This document shows, piece by piece, positions 16,884 to 25,379 of a stretch of 36,131 nt of DNA. The notes under the pieces are model-generated. The model did no database searches. It saw only the letters and a program-made list of their open reading frames with translations, and was not told the DNA's origin. The stretch is from a virus: positions 1 through 36,131 of IMG/VR virus record IMGVR_UViG_3300021375_000085; one strand, 5' to 3'. Position numbers and translations under genes: made by a program. Position 1 is the stretch's first letter. Every line of letters starts with the position of its first letter.

Positions 16884-19800
16884 ATGTTTGAATACGAAGG
16901 TTCTGAATATACGTTAGAAGAAGTAACTAAAGCCGCAGAAGACAAAAAACTTTCTGTAGAAGATTATGTTAGTAAGTTTAATTTAAAAGAAATTAAAACT
17001 GAACAACCAGTGGAAAAGCCAAGCGATGTTGTAGTAAAGGATGCAGCTGTAACATCGGAACCGGAGCAAGCATCCGAGAGTATGGAATTAGAGTCGGTAA
17101 ATTATTTCTTGGCGCCACCTTCAAAAATTCTTGAAAAAGGTAGATTTGTATCAACTCCAGAAGGCGCTGTATATGCTGAAAAGGGTGAAGCTATTTTAGC
17201 TCAACCTGAAGAAGGTGCTTTTGCACCTATTGCTTTAGAAGAGGTTGTTATAACAGCTGATCAATATAAAGAAAGAGAACAACAAGAGGAAAACGAAGCT
17301 GCTAGAAAGTTAATAGAATTAACAACTGGCGTTCCTCAACTTACAGAGGAGCAAGTTTTAGAACAAAAAGAAAAAGAAGGTGAATTAACTTCCATAACTG
17401 AATTTGAAGAAACTCAAAGAATTTCTTCAGGGGAAATTGCTGCAAGAGAAAAAAGACAAGAAGAAAGATTAAAAAAAGATTTAGGTTTTCAAGAAAGCGT
17501 TTTTAACAGCTTGACAAATGGATTAGGTCAATTAGCTGGTGTTGATGACAGAGCTAAATGGCTTGTAAACTATATTGGATCACAAGAAGATTTAGTTAGA
17601 AACATTTTTTCAGAAGAAACAGCTAATAAAATATTAAAATCTAGTTCTAAAGGTCTTGGTGAAGCTACACTTGAAATAGATAGATTAAACTCTTACTCAG
17701 CGCCTGTTCAACAATTTACAGACATAAAAACAGAAGAAGGTTTGGTATCAGCTGCTACAAAAGGAATTGCTGGTGTCATTGATGGTATAACAGCCTTTGG
17801 CACATCAGCATTAACAGCATACACAACGTTTGGAACAGGTTTAGCTAGCGACATGATAAGCGCGTCTATTAAAGATTTTAACGAAACAAAAGCTGAATCT
17901 TTAGGTATAAACGTAGATGAATTAATTAAATCTGGTCAATCAAATTTTCTTATTCCAGCTGCTTTAGGTTCTTTTGGCTATTCGTTAGAAAGATTAGGTA
18001 TAAAAGGCGTAACCAATTACATTAGAGGTCTTAGTAATCCCGGTGCGAAAGGACTTTTTAACTTAATTAATGTTGGCACTAAAGAAGGTGGAACGGAATT
18101 AGCGCAACTTGGTATTGAAACGTATAACACTGCTTTAGCTAGTGGAGAAAAAAATCCAGAAGCTGTCGCTATGGACGCTATGTTTTCTAAAGAAGGATTA
18201 GAAGTTTTACTTAAAGGAGCTGCTGGTGGTAAAGGCGTTGCTTTAGGTGGAAGCTCTTTAAGAGCTATGACAGCTGTTAGAAGTACTGGTGAAAACAAAA
18301 GAATAGCAGACAATATAAGAAAACTAAATGATCTTGAAAATAGTAAATTTAGAAAAAATTTATCTGAAAGTGAAATTGGTATAATAAACCAGCAACAAGA
18401 GCAAATAAGAAAAGACTTAAGTGTAATACTAGATAAAAGTGAAAATATAGTAACTTCTTTAACTGAAGATCAAATAAACTCTATAAATAACAACTTTGAT
18501 TTTTTAACTTCTTCTTCTAGTGAAATACAAGCTATTAATAATTCTAAAAAATATACAGATCAAGATAAAAAAGTATTAATAGAAGGTATAGAGCAGTCAA
18601 GAAAAATAGCTTCTCAAGAAATATACGACATACGAAATGAAGCTGAAAAGCTGCAAGGAGAAATAAGTAAAGTTAAAAAAGTTTCAAAACTAGTAAAAGG
18701 AGTTAGCGTACAAGATTTTGCAAACGCTTCAGAAATAAATTCTTTTCTAAAAGAAAAAGGATTAGATAAAGATTTTGATACTAAAGCTTCAGAACAGCAA
18801 GGTTTTATCATACAAAACCCTGAAACAGGAGAGCAAACTATTGTTATAAACAGAGATGTTGCTAGTAAAGAAAAAGCTATGAATGTAGCTGGACACGAAC
18901 TTGGTCACGCTATACTATTTAAAACAGTAAAAGATAGCCCAGAAACAGCTATAAACTTAGGTAACGCTTTATTAAATGAACTAGATAAAATTGATGCAGA
19001 TCAAATAAAAGATAGTAAGTTTAAAAAACGAATGGATCTATATAAAGATCAAAAAGTTGAAGTTAAAATGGAAGAAGCTTTAACTTTGTTTTCAGATGCT
19101 TTAGCTACTGGTGATATTAAATTTAATGAAAACGTATTCACTAAAATAGGTGATCAAATACGTAGAGTTATGCAAAGGTTTGGAGTTAAGGTTAAGTTTA
19201 ACACAGGCAGAGATGTATATAACTTTATAAAAGATTATAACAAAAGTTTAGAAAAAGGTGATTTAAGTTTATCACAAGTTGAAGCAGCTGCTAAAGGCGT
19301 AAAAGGCGCTTTGGTTAAAGATGCTGTTAAAGAAGCTGAAGCTATAGTTAAAGAATCAAGATCAGAAGAAGCTTCTCAAGAAGTTCAAAGAATTTATGAA
19401 GAACAAGGTGCTGCAGGCGCGTTCGATATTATAGAGCAGTTTAAACCTATTACAAGTAAGCTTGTAGAGCGTAGATCTGAAGCGCCTGGTTTTGATCGTC
19501 AACTACTTACAGATGAAATAGAAACAGGTAAGCGTGGTATATTTGATTTAATTAGTGAATACAACCCAGATTCAGGTGTTCCATTAGCAGCGTATATAAA
19601 TAAGTTTTTACCAGCTAGAGCTATAGAAGCATCGAAAAGAGTTCTTGGTGAAGAGTTTACTGAAGATGTATCTGAAGCTAGAGGTGTTGCCGCTGAAGAA
19701 GCTGTCACTGAAGTAACTGAAGAACGTGTTACTAAAAAAATAAAACCAACCTCACTTATACCTGCTGAATCTGTAACTGAAATTAAAAAACAAGTTGTAG

Positions 19801-22800
19801 CAAAAGTAAAAGATATTCCAGCTGATAAACTTTCGTTTAAAAAACTAGGTGATTTAGCTCCGGATATTATAGCTGAAGCTATTGGTATACCGGTTAAAAA
19901 ACTAGTAGATCCAAAAGCTAACTTATCTAAAGGTGATGCTAATGCTATTCAAAGATTTGTTAGTAAAAATGCTGATAAATTATTGAAAATATTACCAGAA
20001 GGAGCAGTATTAGAAGCAGCAACTGAAAAACTTATTGGAACATCGACAGGTGTACCTAAAGGTTTGCTTAACTCTTTTTACACTAAACAAGCTAGAGTTG
20101 GTAAAGGCGCTGGACTTGCTCCGTTTAAGAAAAATGCAAATATAACTAAAGCTGATTTCTTAAAAGCGTTTGGTATAGTTGAAGGTAAAAAAGCTGAAGA
20201 ATTTAGTGCTAGATCACCCGAGGCTCAAGCTTTAAAAGGTATAGCTAACTTATATGGTAGACTAGTTACAAATGAAGTAATTAGATCTGAAACTGATTTA
20301 GACTTAACTAAAAAGCAAGATGTAGCGGCTGGTAAAGCTAGACTTATGTTTAGTAGACAAGGTTTATTAGACGTTACACAAGCTAGAGATATTAATGCAG
20401 TAGCTAAAATATTAAATATATCTAAAATTACTGTTAACGACAATAATAGAGTTGAAAAACAAAAACAAATGGAAGAAGCTATAGTAGCTGCTAAAATTCC
20501 TAGTTGGATGTTTGAAGGTTCTAAGTTTGGTAATTTTGCTAGGCGAAAAGTTAACGGTGTTAGAGTAGACTTACCCGCTAGAGGTGGTTTATATTATGGT
20601 GGTAAAGATCCAGCTTATCAAAGAGCTTTAAATTTATCTAAACAAAACGATGCTGATTACGATATAAAACCTCCTAAAAGAGTTAACGTTTTAAAGGCTT
20701 TTACTAAAGAAGGACAACAACAAGGTAAAGACAATTTAAAAGCTTTAGAGTTTTTTGGTAATAAGTTAGCTGACGCTGTAGCTAAAAATCAAATGCCATT
20801 AGAAATAGCGTCATTGTTTGTTTCTTCTGGTTATCAAGCTACAAACGGTATTATAAAAATAGCAGCTCCATTTAAATATTTTTCTAAAGTTTTTGAATAT
20901 GGAACTGAGCCTAAGCAGAGAACTGGTGAAAAATTTAGAGAAGAACATAATCCTCCAGCTTCGGTAATTGGAGCTACTTTAATATATGGTATAGCTACTA
21001 ATAACATGAGTAGTGTAATGCTTGATATTAAAAAGAACTATTATCAAACTAAACTTTCTAAATTTGACGATCAAAAATTAGATCAAGCTAAATTAGATGC
21101 TACATTACCTGTTGGAACAACTATATCTGACAACCCAGCTATAAGACTTATTGAAGCTGGTATAGATTTAAATAGTATTGTTAATTACGAAACAGGTCAA
21201 ACTATGGCTGAAGAGTTAGGTGTTGCTTTAAAACCTAGTGATGTAAATGTTGAAACTGTATTTGAGCAAAATAAAATATTAAAACAAGTATTAAATGGAG
21301 ATATAACTGCTAAAATAGGTCAAAATAGGTTAAATGAATTTTCTAAATTAAAATCTATACCTAAAGCTAGCGTTGATAACAACAACGAAAATAACACTAT
21401 TAAGTTTAGCGAGGAAGTACCTAATCAAAAAATACTTGATAACCTAAGCAATGCAGACAAAGCTATGGCTATCTCTAGAAACCCTGAAGCGCCTGTTAAA
21501 AAAATACGTGTATTTGACTTTGATGATACGCTTGCTAAATCAAATAGTCAGGTTCTTTATGAACTTCCTGATGGTACAACCGGTAAATTAAACGCTACAC
21601 AGTTTGCTGAAAGATCTGGAGAGTTACAAGAGCAAGGAGCTAAGTTTGATTTTTCAGAGTTTAGTAAAGTAGTTGACGGTAAAAAAGGTCCTGTATTTAA
21701 AGCTATAGAGAATATTATATCTAAACGCGGTGCTGAAGATGTGTTTATACTTACAGCTCGTCCAGCTAACGCTGCTGGTCCCATTAAAGAATTTATGGAC
21801 GCGCTTGGTGTTAACCTACCTATAGAAAATATTGTAGGTTTAGGTGACGGTAAAGCAGAAGCTAAAGCACGTTGGATGACAGCTAAAGCTGCTGAAGGTT
21901 ATAATGACTTTTTCTTTGTAGATGATGCTTATAAAAATGTTAAAGCAGTGCAAGATGCACTAAACGTATTTGATGTTAAATCTAAAGTACAACAAGCTAA
22001 AGTTAAGTTTAGTAAAGCATCTGAATTAGATAAATCTTTTAATGATATACTAGAAAATAAAACTGGTATTGCATCTGAAAAAACATATGGTAAAGTTAAA
22101 GCCGAAGTTGCTGGCGCTGGTAAAGGTAGATTTAACTTTTTTATACCACCATCAGCTGAAGACTTTGTTGGTTTGTTATACAGTACTTTAGGTAAAGGTA
22201 AACTAGGTGATTCTCAAATGGCTTGGTATAAAACTCATTTGTTAAATCCATATGCTAGAGCTATGAACGAATTAAGTTCTGCTCGTATTGCTTTAATGAA
22301 TGACTATAAACAACTTAAAAAACAATTAAAAGTAGTACCAAAAGATTTACTTAAAAAAGTACCAGGTGAACCTTACACAAGAGAGCAAGCCGTACGAGTT
22401 TATATATGGAATACCCAAGGAATGGATGTTCCTGGTATAAGCAAAGCGGATTTAAAAGATTTAACAGATTATGTGTCTGATAACGCTGATCTTCAAGTGT
22501 TTGCTGATCAACTTATAGCTATGCAAAAAGGTGATCAATACGCTAAACCAAAAGAAGGTTGGCCAGCTGGTACTATAACTACAGATTTACTTGAAGGTTT
22601 AAATACAACTAAAAGAACTAAGTATTTAGAACAATGGCAAAGTAATGTAGATGTTATATTTTCAGAGAAGAACTTAAACAAACTTCAAGCCGCTTACGGT
22701 AAAGATTATCGTAAAGCATTAGAGAACATGTTACAACGTATGAAAACTGGTCGTAACAGAAACTTTAGCGGTGATACATTAACAGGTAAATTTACAGATT

Positions 22801-24029
22801 GGATAACTGGTAGTATTGGTACTATAATGTTCTTTAATACAAGATCAGCTGTGCTTCAAACTATATCTGCTGTTAACTTTGTTAACTTTACAGATAATAA
22901 TATTCTTGCTGCCGGTAAAGCTTTTGGAAATCAAAAACAATTTTGGTCTGACTTTTTAACGTTAGCGAACTCTGATTTCTTAAAAGAACGTCGCGGTGGT
23001 TTACGTATGAACGTTAATGAAGCTGATATTGCTGAAATGGCTAAGAAAGGTGGTGTTCAAGGTGTTATTAATAAATTACTAGAGTTTGGTTTTACACCAA
23101 CACAACTTGCTGATAGTTTTGCTATTGCGTCCGGTGGAGCTACTTTTTATCGCAATAGAATTAAAACTTATGAAAAACAAGGTTTAGATTCTAAAGAAGC
23201 TCAAGAAAAAGCATTTACAGATTTTAGAGAAATTGCTGAAGAGTCACAACAGTCTTCAAGACCTGATAGAATATCAATGCAACAGGCTGGTTCATTAGGG
23301 CGTCTTGTATTGGCTTTTGCTAACACACCAGCACAATATGCACGATTGATTAAAAAAGCCGCTAGTGATCTTAAAAATGGCCGAGGGGACGCTAAAACAA
23401 ATATATCTAAAATAATTTATTACGGAGCTGTACAAAACCTTATATTTAACGCTTTACAACAAGCTTTGTTTGCTTTTGCTTTTGGAGATACAGAACCAGA
23501 AGACGAAGAAAAAGAAAAGAAATATGTTGGTATAGCTAATGGTATGATGGACTCTCTTCTTAGAGGTATGGGTCTTGGTGGCGCTGTAGTATCTGTTGGT
23601 AAAAATGCGCTTAAGCGTATATACGATGAAATGCAAAAGAAACAACCTAAACTTGAAAAAGTTGGTTATGAACTTACTAAATTATCACCACCTATCTCAG
23701 CTAAGTTATCTCGTATAAATCAAGCAGCAAGATCATATCAATGGGATAAAAAAGAAATGGCTGAAAAAGGTTGGAGTTTAGACAACCCAGCTTATTTAGC
23801 CGGTGCTAATGTTGTGTCTGCTTTAACTAATATACCTCTTGATAGAGCTGTTAAGAAAACTAACAATGTTATTCAAGCTACATCGCAAGATCTTGAAACC
23901 TGGGAAAGAATGGCTTTACTCGGCGGTTGGTCTGATTGGGAAATAGGTATAAAAGAAGAAAACGAAACAACCAAACCTCAACCTAGAAAAATTAAAAAAC
24001 GTAAAATAAAAAAGAAAATTATTAAATAA
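16884..24029 (+). CDS. Giant polyvalent ejection protein: zinc protease, HAD domain, C-terminal LPD38-like region
   Basis: This 2381-aa protein is a likely T7 gp16-type protein delivered into the cell with the DNA. A 37-residue N-terminal unit (EYTLEEVTKAAEDKKLSVED) resembles a small module common at the front of marine phage virion proteins. A zincin motif HELGH is at 671-675, with MEEALTLFSDAL about 55 residues on as a possible third ligand. A complete HAD phosphatase lies at about 1540-1700: DFDDT (1545-1549), LTARP (1623-1627), a Lys in GDGKAEAK, and VDDAY (1679-1683). Residues about 1720-2330 resemble the large-polyvalent-protein domain LPD38 (GRLVLAFANTPAQYARLIKK, then YYGAVQNLIFNALQQALF) with hydrophobic helices. 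The C-terminus is Lys/Arg-rich. The substrates of the protease and phosphatase are unknown. Confidence 0.8.
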   Translation: MFEYEGSEYTLEEVTKAAEDKKLSVEDYVSKFNLKEIKTEQPVEKPSDVVVKDAAVTSEPEQASESMELESVNYFLAPPSKILEKGRFVSTPEGAVYAEKGEAILAQPEEGAFAPIALEEVVITADQYKEREQQEENEAARKLIELTTGVPQLTEEQVLEQKEKEGELTSITEFEETQRISSGEIAAREKRQEERLKKDLGFQESVFNSLTNGLGQLAGVDDRAKWLVNYIGSQEDLVRNIFSEETANKILKSSSKGLGEATLEIDRLNSYSAPVQQFTDIKTEEGLVSAATKGIAGVIDGITAFGTSALTAYTTFGTGLASDMISASIKDFNETKAESLGINVDELIKSGQSNFLIPAALGSFGYSLERLGIKGVTNYIRGLSNPGAKGLFNLINVGTKEGGTELAQLGIETYNTALASGEKNPEAVAMDAMFSKEGLEVLLKGAAGGKGVALGGSSLRAMTAVRSTGENKRIADNIRKLNDLENSKFRKNLSESEIGIINQQQEQIRKDLSVILDKSENIVTSLTEDQINSINNNFDFLTSSSSEIQAINNSKKYTDQDKKVLIEGIEQSRKIASQEIYDIRNEAEKLQGEISKVKKVSKLVKGVSVQDFANASEINSFLKEKGLDKDFDTKASEQQGFIIQNPETGEQTIVINRDVASKEKAMNVAGHELGHAILFKTVKDSPETAINLGNALLNELDKIDADQIKDSKFKKRMDLYKDQKVEVKMEEALTLFSDALATGDIKFNENVFTKIGDQIRRVMQRFGVKVKFNTGRDVYNFIKDYNKSLEKGDLSLSQVEAAAKGVKGALVKDAVKEAEAIVKESRSEEASQEVQRIYEEQGAAGAFDIIEQFKPITSKLVERRSEAPGFDRQLLTDEIETGKRGIFDLISEYNPDSGVPLAAYINKFLPARAIEASKRVLGEEFTEDVSEARGVAAEEAVTEVTEERVTKKIKPTSLIPAESVTEIKKQVVAKVKDIPADKLSFKKLGDLAPDIIAEAIGIPVKKLVDPKANLSKGDANAIQRFVSKNADKLLKILPEGAVLEAATEKLIGTSTGVPKGLLNSFYTKQARVGKGAGLAPFKKNANITKADFLKAFGIVEGKKAEEFSARSPEAQALKGIANLYGRLVTNEVIRSETDLDLTKKQDVAAGKARLMFSRQGLLDVTQARDINAVAKILNISKITVNDNNRVEKQKQMEEAIVAAKIPSWMFEGSKFGNFARRKVNGVRVDLPARGGLYYGGKDPAYQRALNLSKQNDADYDIKPPKRVNVLKAFTKEGQQQGKDNLKALEFFGNKLADAVAKNQMPLEIASLFVSSGYQATNGIIKIAAPFKYFSKVFEYGTEPKQRTGEKFREEHNPPASVIGATLIYGIATNNMSSVMLDIKKNYYQTKLSKFDDQKLDQAKLDATLPVGTTISDNPAIRLIEAGIDLNSIVNYETGQTMAEELGVALKPSDVNVETVFEQNKILKQVLNGDITAKIGQNRLNEFSKLKSIPKASVDNNNENNTIKFSEEVPNQKILDNLSNADKAMAISRNPEAPVKKIRVFDFDDTLAKSNSQVLYELPDGTTGKLNATQFAERSGELQEQGAKFDFSEFSKVVDGKKGPVFKAIENIISKRGAEDVFILTARPANAAGPIKEFMDALGVNLPIENIVGLGDGKAEAKARWMTAKAAEGYNDFFFVDDAYKNVKAVQDALNVFDVKSKVQQAKVKFSKASELDKSFNDILENKTGIASEKTYGKVKAEVAGAGKGRFNFFIPPSAEDFVGLLYSTLGKGKLGDSQMAWYKTHLLNPYARAMNELSSARIALMNDYKQLKKQLKVVPKDLLKKVPGEPYTREQAVRVYIWNTQGMDVPGISKADLKDLTDYVSDNADLQVFADQLIAMQKGDQYAKPKEGWPAGTITTDLLEGLNTTKRTKYLEQWQSNVDVIFSEKNLNKLQAAYGKDYRKALENMLQRMKTGRNRNFSGDTLTGKFTDWITGSIGTIMFFNTRSAVLQTISAVNFVNFTDNNILAAGKAFGNQKQFWSDFLTLANSDFLKERRGGLRMNVNEADIAEMAKKGGVQGVINKLLEFGFTPTQLADSFAIASGGATFYRNRIKTYEKQGLDSKEAQEKAFTDFREIAEESQQSSRPDRISMQQAGSLGRLVLAFANTPAQYARLIKKAASDLKNGRGDAKTNISKIIYYGAVQNLIFNALQQALFAFAFGDTEPEDEEKEKKYVGIANGMMDSLLRGMGLGGAVVSVGKNALKRIYDEMQKKQPKLEKVGYELTKLSPPISAKLSRINQAARSYQWDKKEMAEKGWSLDNPAYLAGANVVSALTNIPLDRAVKKTNNVIQATSQDLETWERMALLGGWSDWEIGIKEENETTKPQPRKIKKRKIKKKIIK

Positions 24030-24313
24030 TGGCTACAGAACTTGGAGAAGGAACTAAAGTCACACTTGACTTGAAAACAATTGGAATGGTTATAGCTGGT
24101 GCTGTGTCTTTAGCCGCGATGTATTTTACGTTGCAAAAAGAAATAGAAATAGCTAAAGAACTACCTGAACCTACAATAAGTAGAACTGAGTATGATTTAA
24201 AAGATCGATTGATTCGAGAAACAATCATAAACACGCAGAAAAAAGTTGAAGAAAATAGTAAAAAGCTTGACAAAATAGATGAAAAGCTGTATGAAATAAT
24301 TGAAAGAAAATAA
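24029..24313 (+). CDS. One-TM coiled-coil protein, holin- or spanin-like
   Basis: This 94-aa protein has one transmembrane helix (about residues 18-36, IGMVIAGAVSLAAMYFTL) and a charged coiled-coil C-terminus (LIRETIINTQKKVEENSKKL). Its start overlaps the giant gene's stop by one base (TAATG), so translation is probably coupled. It precedes a secreted protein and an M15 peptidase, so a lysis role (holin or inner-membrane spanin-like) is likely, but topology alone cannot say which. No clear two- or three-TM holin exists elsewhere in the window. A structural role is also possible because it follows the virion genes directly. Confidence 0.6.
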   Translation: MATELGEGTKVTLDLKTIGMVIAGAVSLAAMYFTLQKEIEIAKELPEPTISRTEYDLKDRLIRETIINTQKKVEENSKKLDKIDEKLYEIIERK

Positions 24314-24314
24314 A

Positions 24315-24629
24315 ATGAAAAATTTAATCACTTTAATATTATTTTTGTTTTGTTCTTTTGCATACGCTCAAAAGTTTACTCTACTAGAAATAAACGCTAA
24401 ATGGAATCAAAACAATAAAGTCTACTTACCAAATATCAAAGGTGTAGAGAATATATATGCTAATTTAGAAGATCAAGCTGAAAGTTTAAAAAGTAAAATT
24501 TCTTCTTTACCTGTGGTTATATTATACAAAGACGATATAGCTGTTTATCAATGGACGGCTGATTTAAGCTTTAAACTAGAAATAACAGAAGCCGAAATTA
24601 AACAAGTTATTTTTAATAATTCTAAATAA
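24315..24629 (+). CDS. Secreted cysteine-less thioredoxin-like protein
   Basis: This 104-aa protein has a clear signal peptide: MKN, a hydrophobic core (residues 4-14) and AYA|QK with cleavage after residue 18. I chose the ATG at 24315 because it follows the previous stop directly; a TTG at 24300 would only add five residues before the signal peptide. The mature part has a thioredoxin-like order: strand LLEINAKW, a turn NQNN (31-34) where thioredoxins carry CxxC, helix, then SSLPVVILYKDD with the cis-Pro-like P66 and a final strand VYQW plus helix. No Cys is present in the mature part, so disulfide chemistry is excluded. It lies in the lysis cassette and probably acts in the periplasm. Confidence 0.6.
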   Translation: MKNLITLILFLFCSFAYAQKFTLLEINAKWNQNNKVYLPNIKGVENIYANLEDQAESLKSKISSLPVVILYKDDIAVYQWTADLSFKLEITEAEIKQVIFNNSK

Positions 24630-24635
24630 AATTAA

Positions 24636-25097
24636 ATGAGTAAAATTAGCGCACACATAACCTTAAGAGAAGGCATTGAATCTTATACCGCTAAAAGAAA
24701 AGGTATAGAAAATATACCTAGTGATTACGAGCTTACAAATATGGTTGGAGTTGCTGAAAATATATTTGAACCATTACGCGAATGGGTTGGTGGTCCTATA
24801 AAAATAAACTCATTTTTTCGCAGCATTGAACTTAATAAAGCTATCGGTGGAAGTTCACGTTCTCAGCATTGTGAAGGTAGAGCTATTGATATCGATGATA
24901 TATATGGTTACAAAACAAACGCGGAGATGTTTGAGTACATTAAATGTAATTTAGATTTTGATCAAATTATATGGGAGTTTGGAGGAAGTGATAACCCTGA
25001 CTGGGTACATGTTAGCTATGTATCACCTGAAGAAAATCGTAGGCGATGTTTAAAAGCTGAAAAAATTAACGGAAAAACTAAATATTCAATAATATGA
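24636..25097 (+). CDS. Peptidase M15A-type endolysin
   Basis: This 153-aa protein has the zinc-ligand pattern of M15 peptidases: SQHCEGRAIDID with H78 and D85, and WVHVSY with H125. The IIWEFGG segment just before it is also typical. These enzymes cleave peptide bonds in peptidoglycan stems (D-Ala-D-Ala or L-Ala-D-Glu). Length fits a single-domain phage endolysin with no cell-wall-binding domain and no signal peptide, so export would need a holin or the neighbouring membrane protein. It is preceded by an AATTAA leader and overlaps the next small gene by four bases (ATGA). Confidence 0.85.
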   Translation: MSKISAHITLREGIESYTAKRKGIENIPSDYELTNMVGVAENIFEPLREWVGGPIKINSFFRSIELNKAIGGSSRSQHCEGRAIDIDDIYGYKTNAEMFEYIKCNLDFDQIIWEFGGSDNPDWVHVSYVSPEENRRRCLKAEKINGKTKYSII

Positions 25098-25249
25098 GTT
25101 CACCATTGTATGAAAAAATAAGCGGACCTTGTAAAGCAGCCGCAAAAAGAAAGTTTAAAGTTTGGCCTAGTGCTTATGCTTCCGGTTGGGGAGTAAGATG
25201 TACTAGAGCTGGAGGTCCAAGTAAGTTTGGTAATAAAAATAAAAAGTAA
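25094..25249 (+). CDS. 51-aa conserved-type phage protein (DUF5872-like motif)
   Basis: This small gene starts in an ATGA overlap with the endolysin stop and ends 67 nt before the convergent terminator. The 51-residue product carries FKVWPSAYASGWGVRCTRAG, a motif I recall from many phage proteins as DUF5872; the family name is from memory and unchecked. It is basic (many Lys/Arg) with two Cys (C13, C36). A Gly/Asn/Lys-rich tail follows the motif. Function is unknown; a DNA- or virion-associated role would fit its charge and place at the end of the late operon. Confidence 0.7.
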   Translation: MSSPLYEKISGPCKAAAKRKFKVWPSAYASGWGVRCTRAGGPSKFGNKNKK

Positions 25250-25316
25250 TGGATAAAAAAATATAAGGAACATAAATAAATAGGCGTACCATACCTAAAA
25301 GTTCCTGTAACCAAGA

Positions 25317-25346
25317 AAGGGGATCTCAAACGAGGTCCCCTTTTTT
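25317..25346 (+). terminator. Terminator at the convergent operon junction
   Basis: An 11-bp stem (AAGGGGATCTC with GAGGTCCCCTT, one G-T pair) closed by AAAC is followed by TTTT. It lies 67 nt after the last plus-strand gene and 33 nt from the nrdA stop on the minus strand. It ends the rightward late operon. On the minus strand the tract after the stem is only TTCTTGG, so leftward termination would be weaker. Confidence 0.9.
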
Positions 25347-25379
25347 AATTATACACTATATTAAATGTGTATAGCATAA

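Noticed and set aside
17-24300. Many antisense open frames of 60-98 aa across the virion genes
   Set aside because: They mirror long plus-strand genes and come from the low stop density opposite GCT- and AGA-rich codons; none has a leader or recognisable motif.
24300-24314. TTG start for the secreted protein
   Set aside because: It lies within the previous gene and would place five charged/polar residues before a signal peptide that begins properly at the ATG 24315.
25250-25379. tRNA, attachment site or further small gene in the convergent gap
   Set aside because: Only a five-codon frame and the terminator hairpin are visible; no cloverleaf and no integrase are present.
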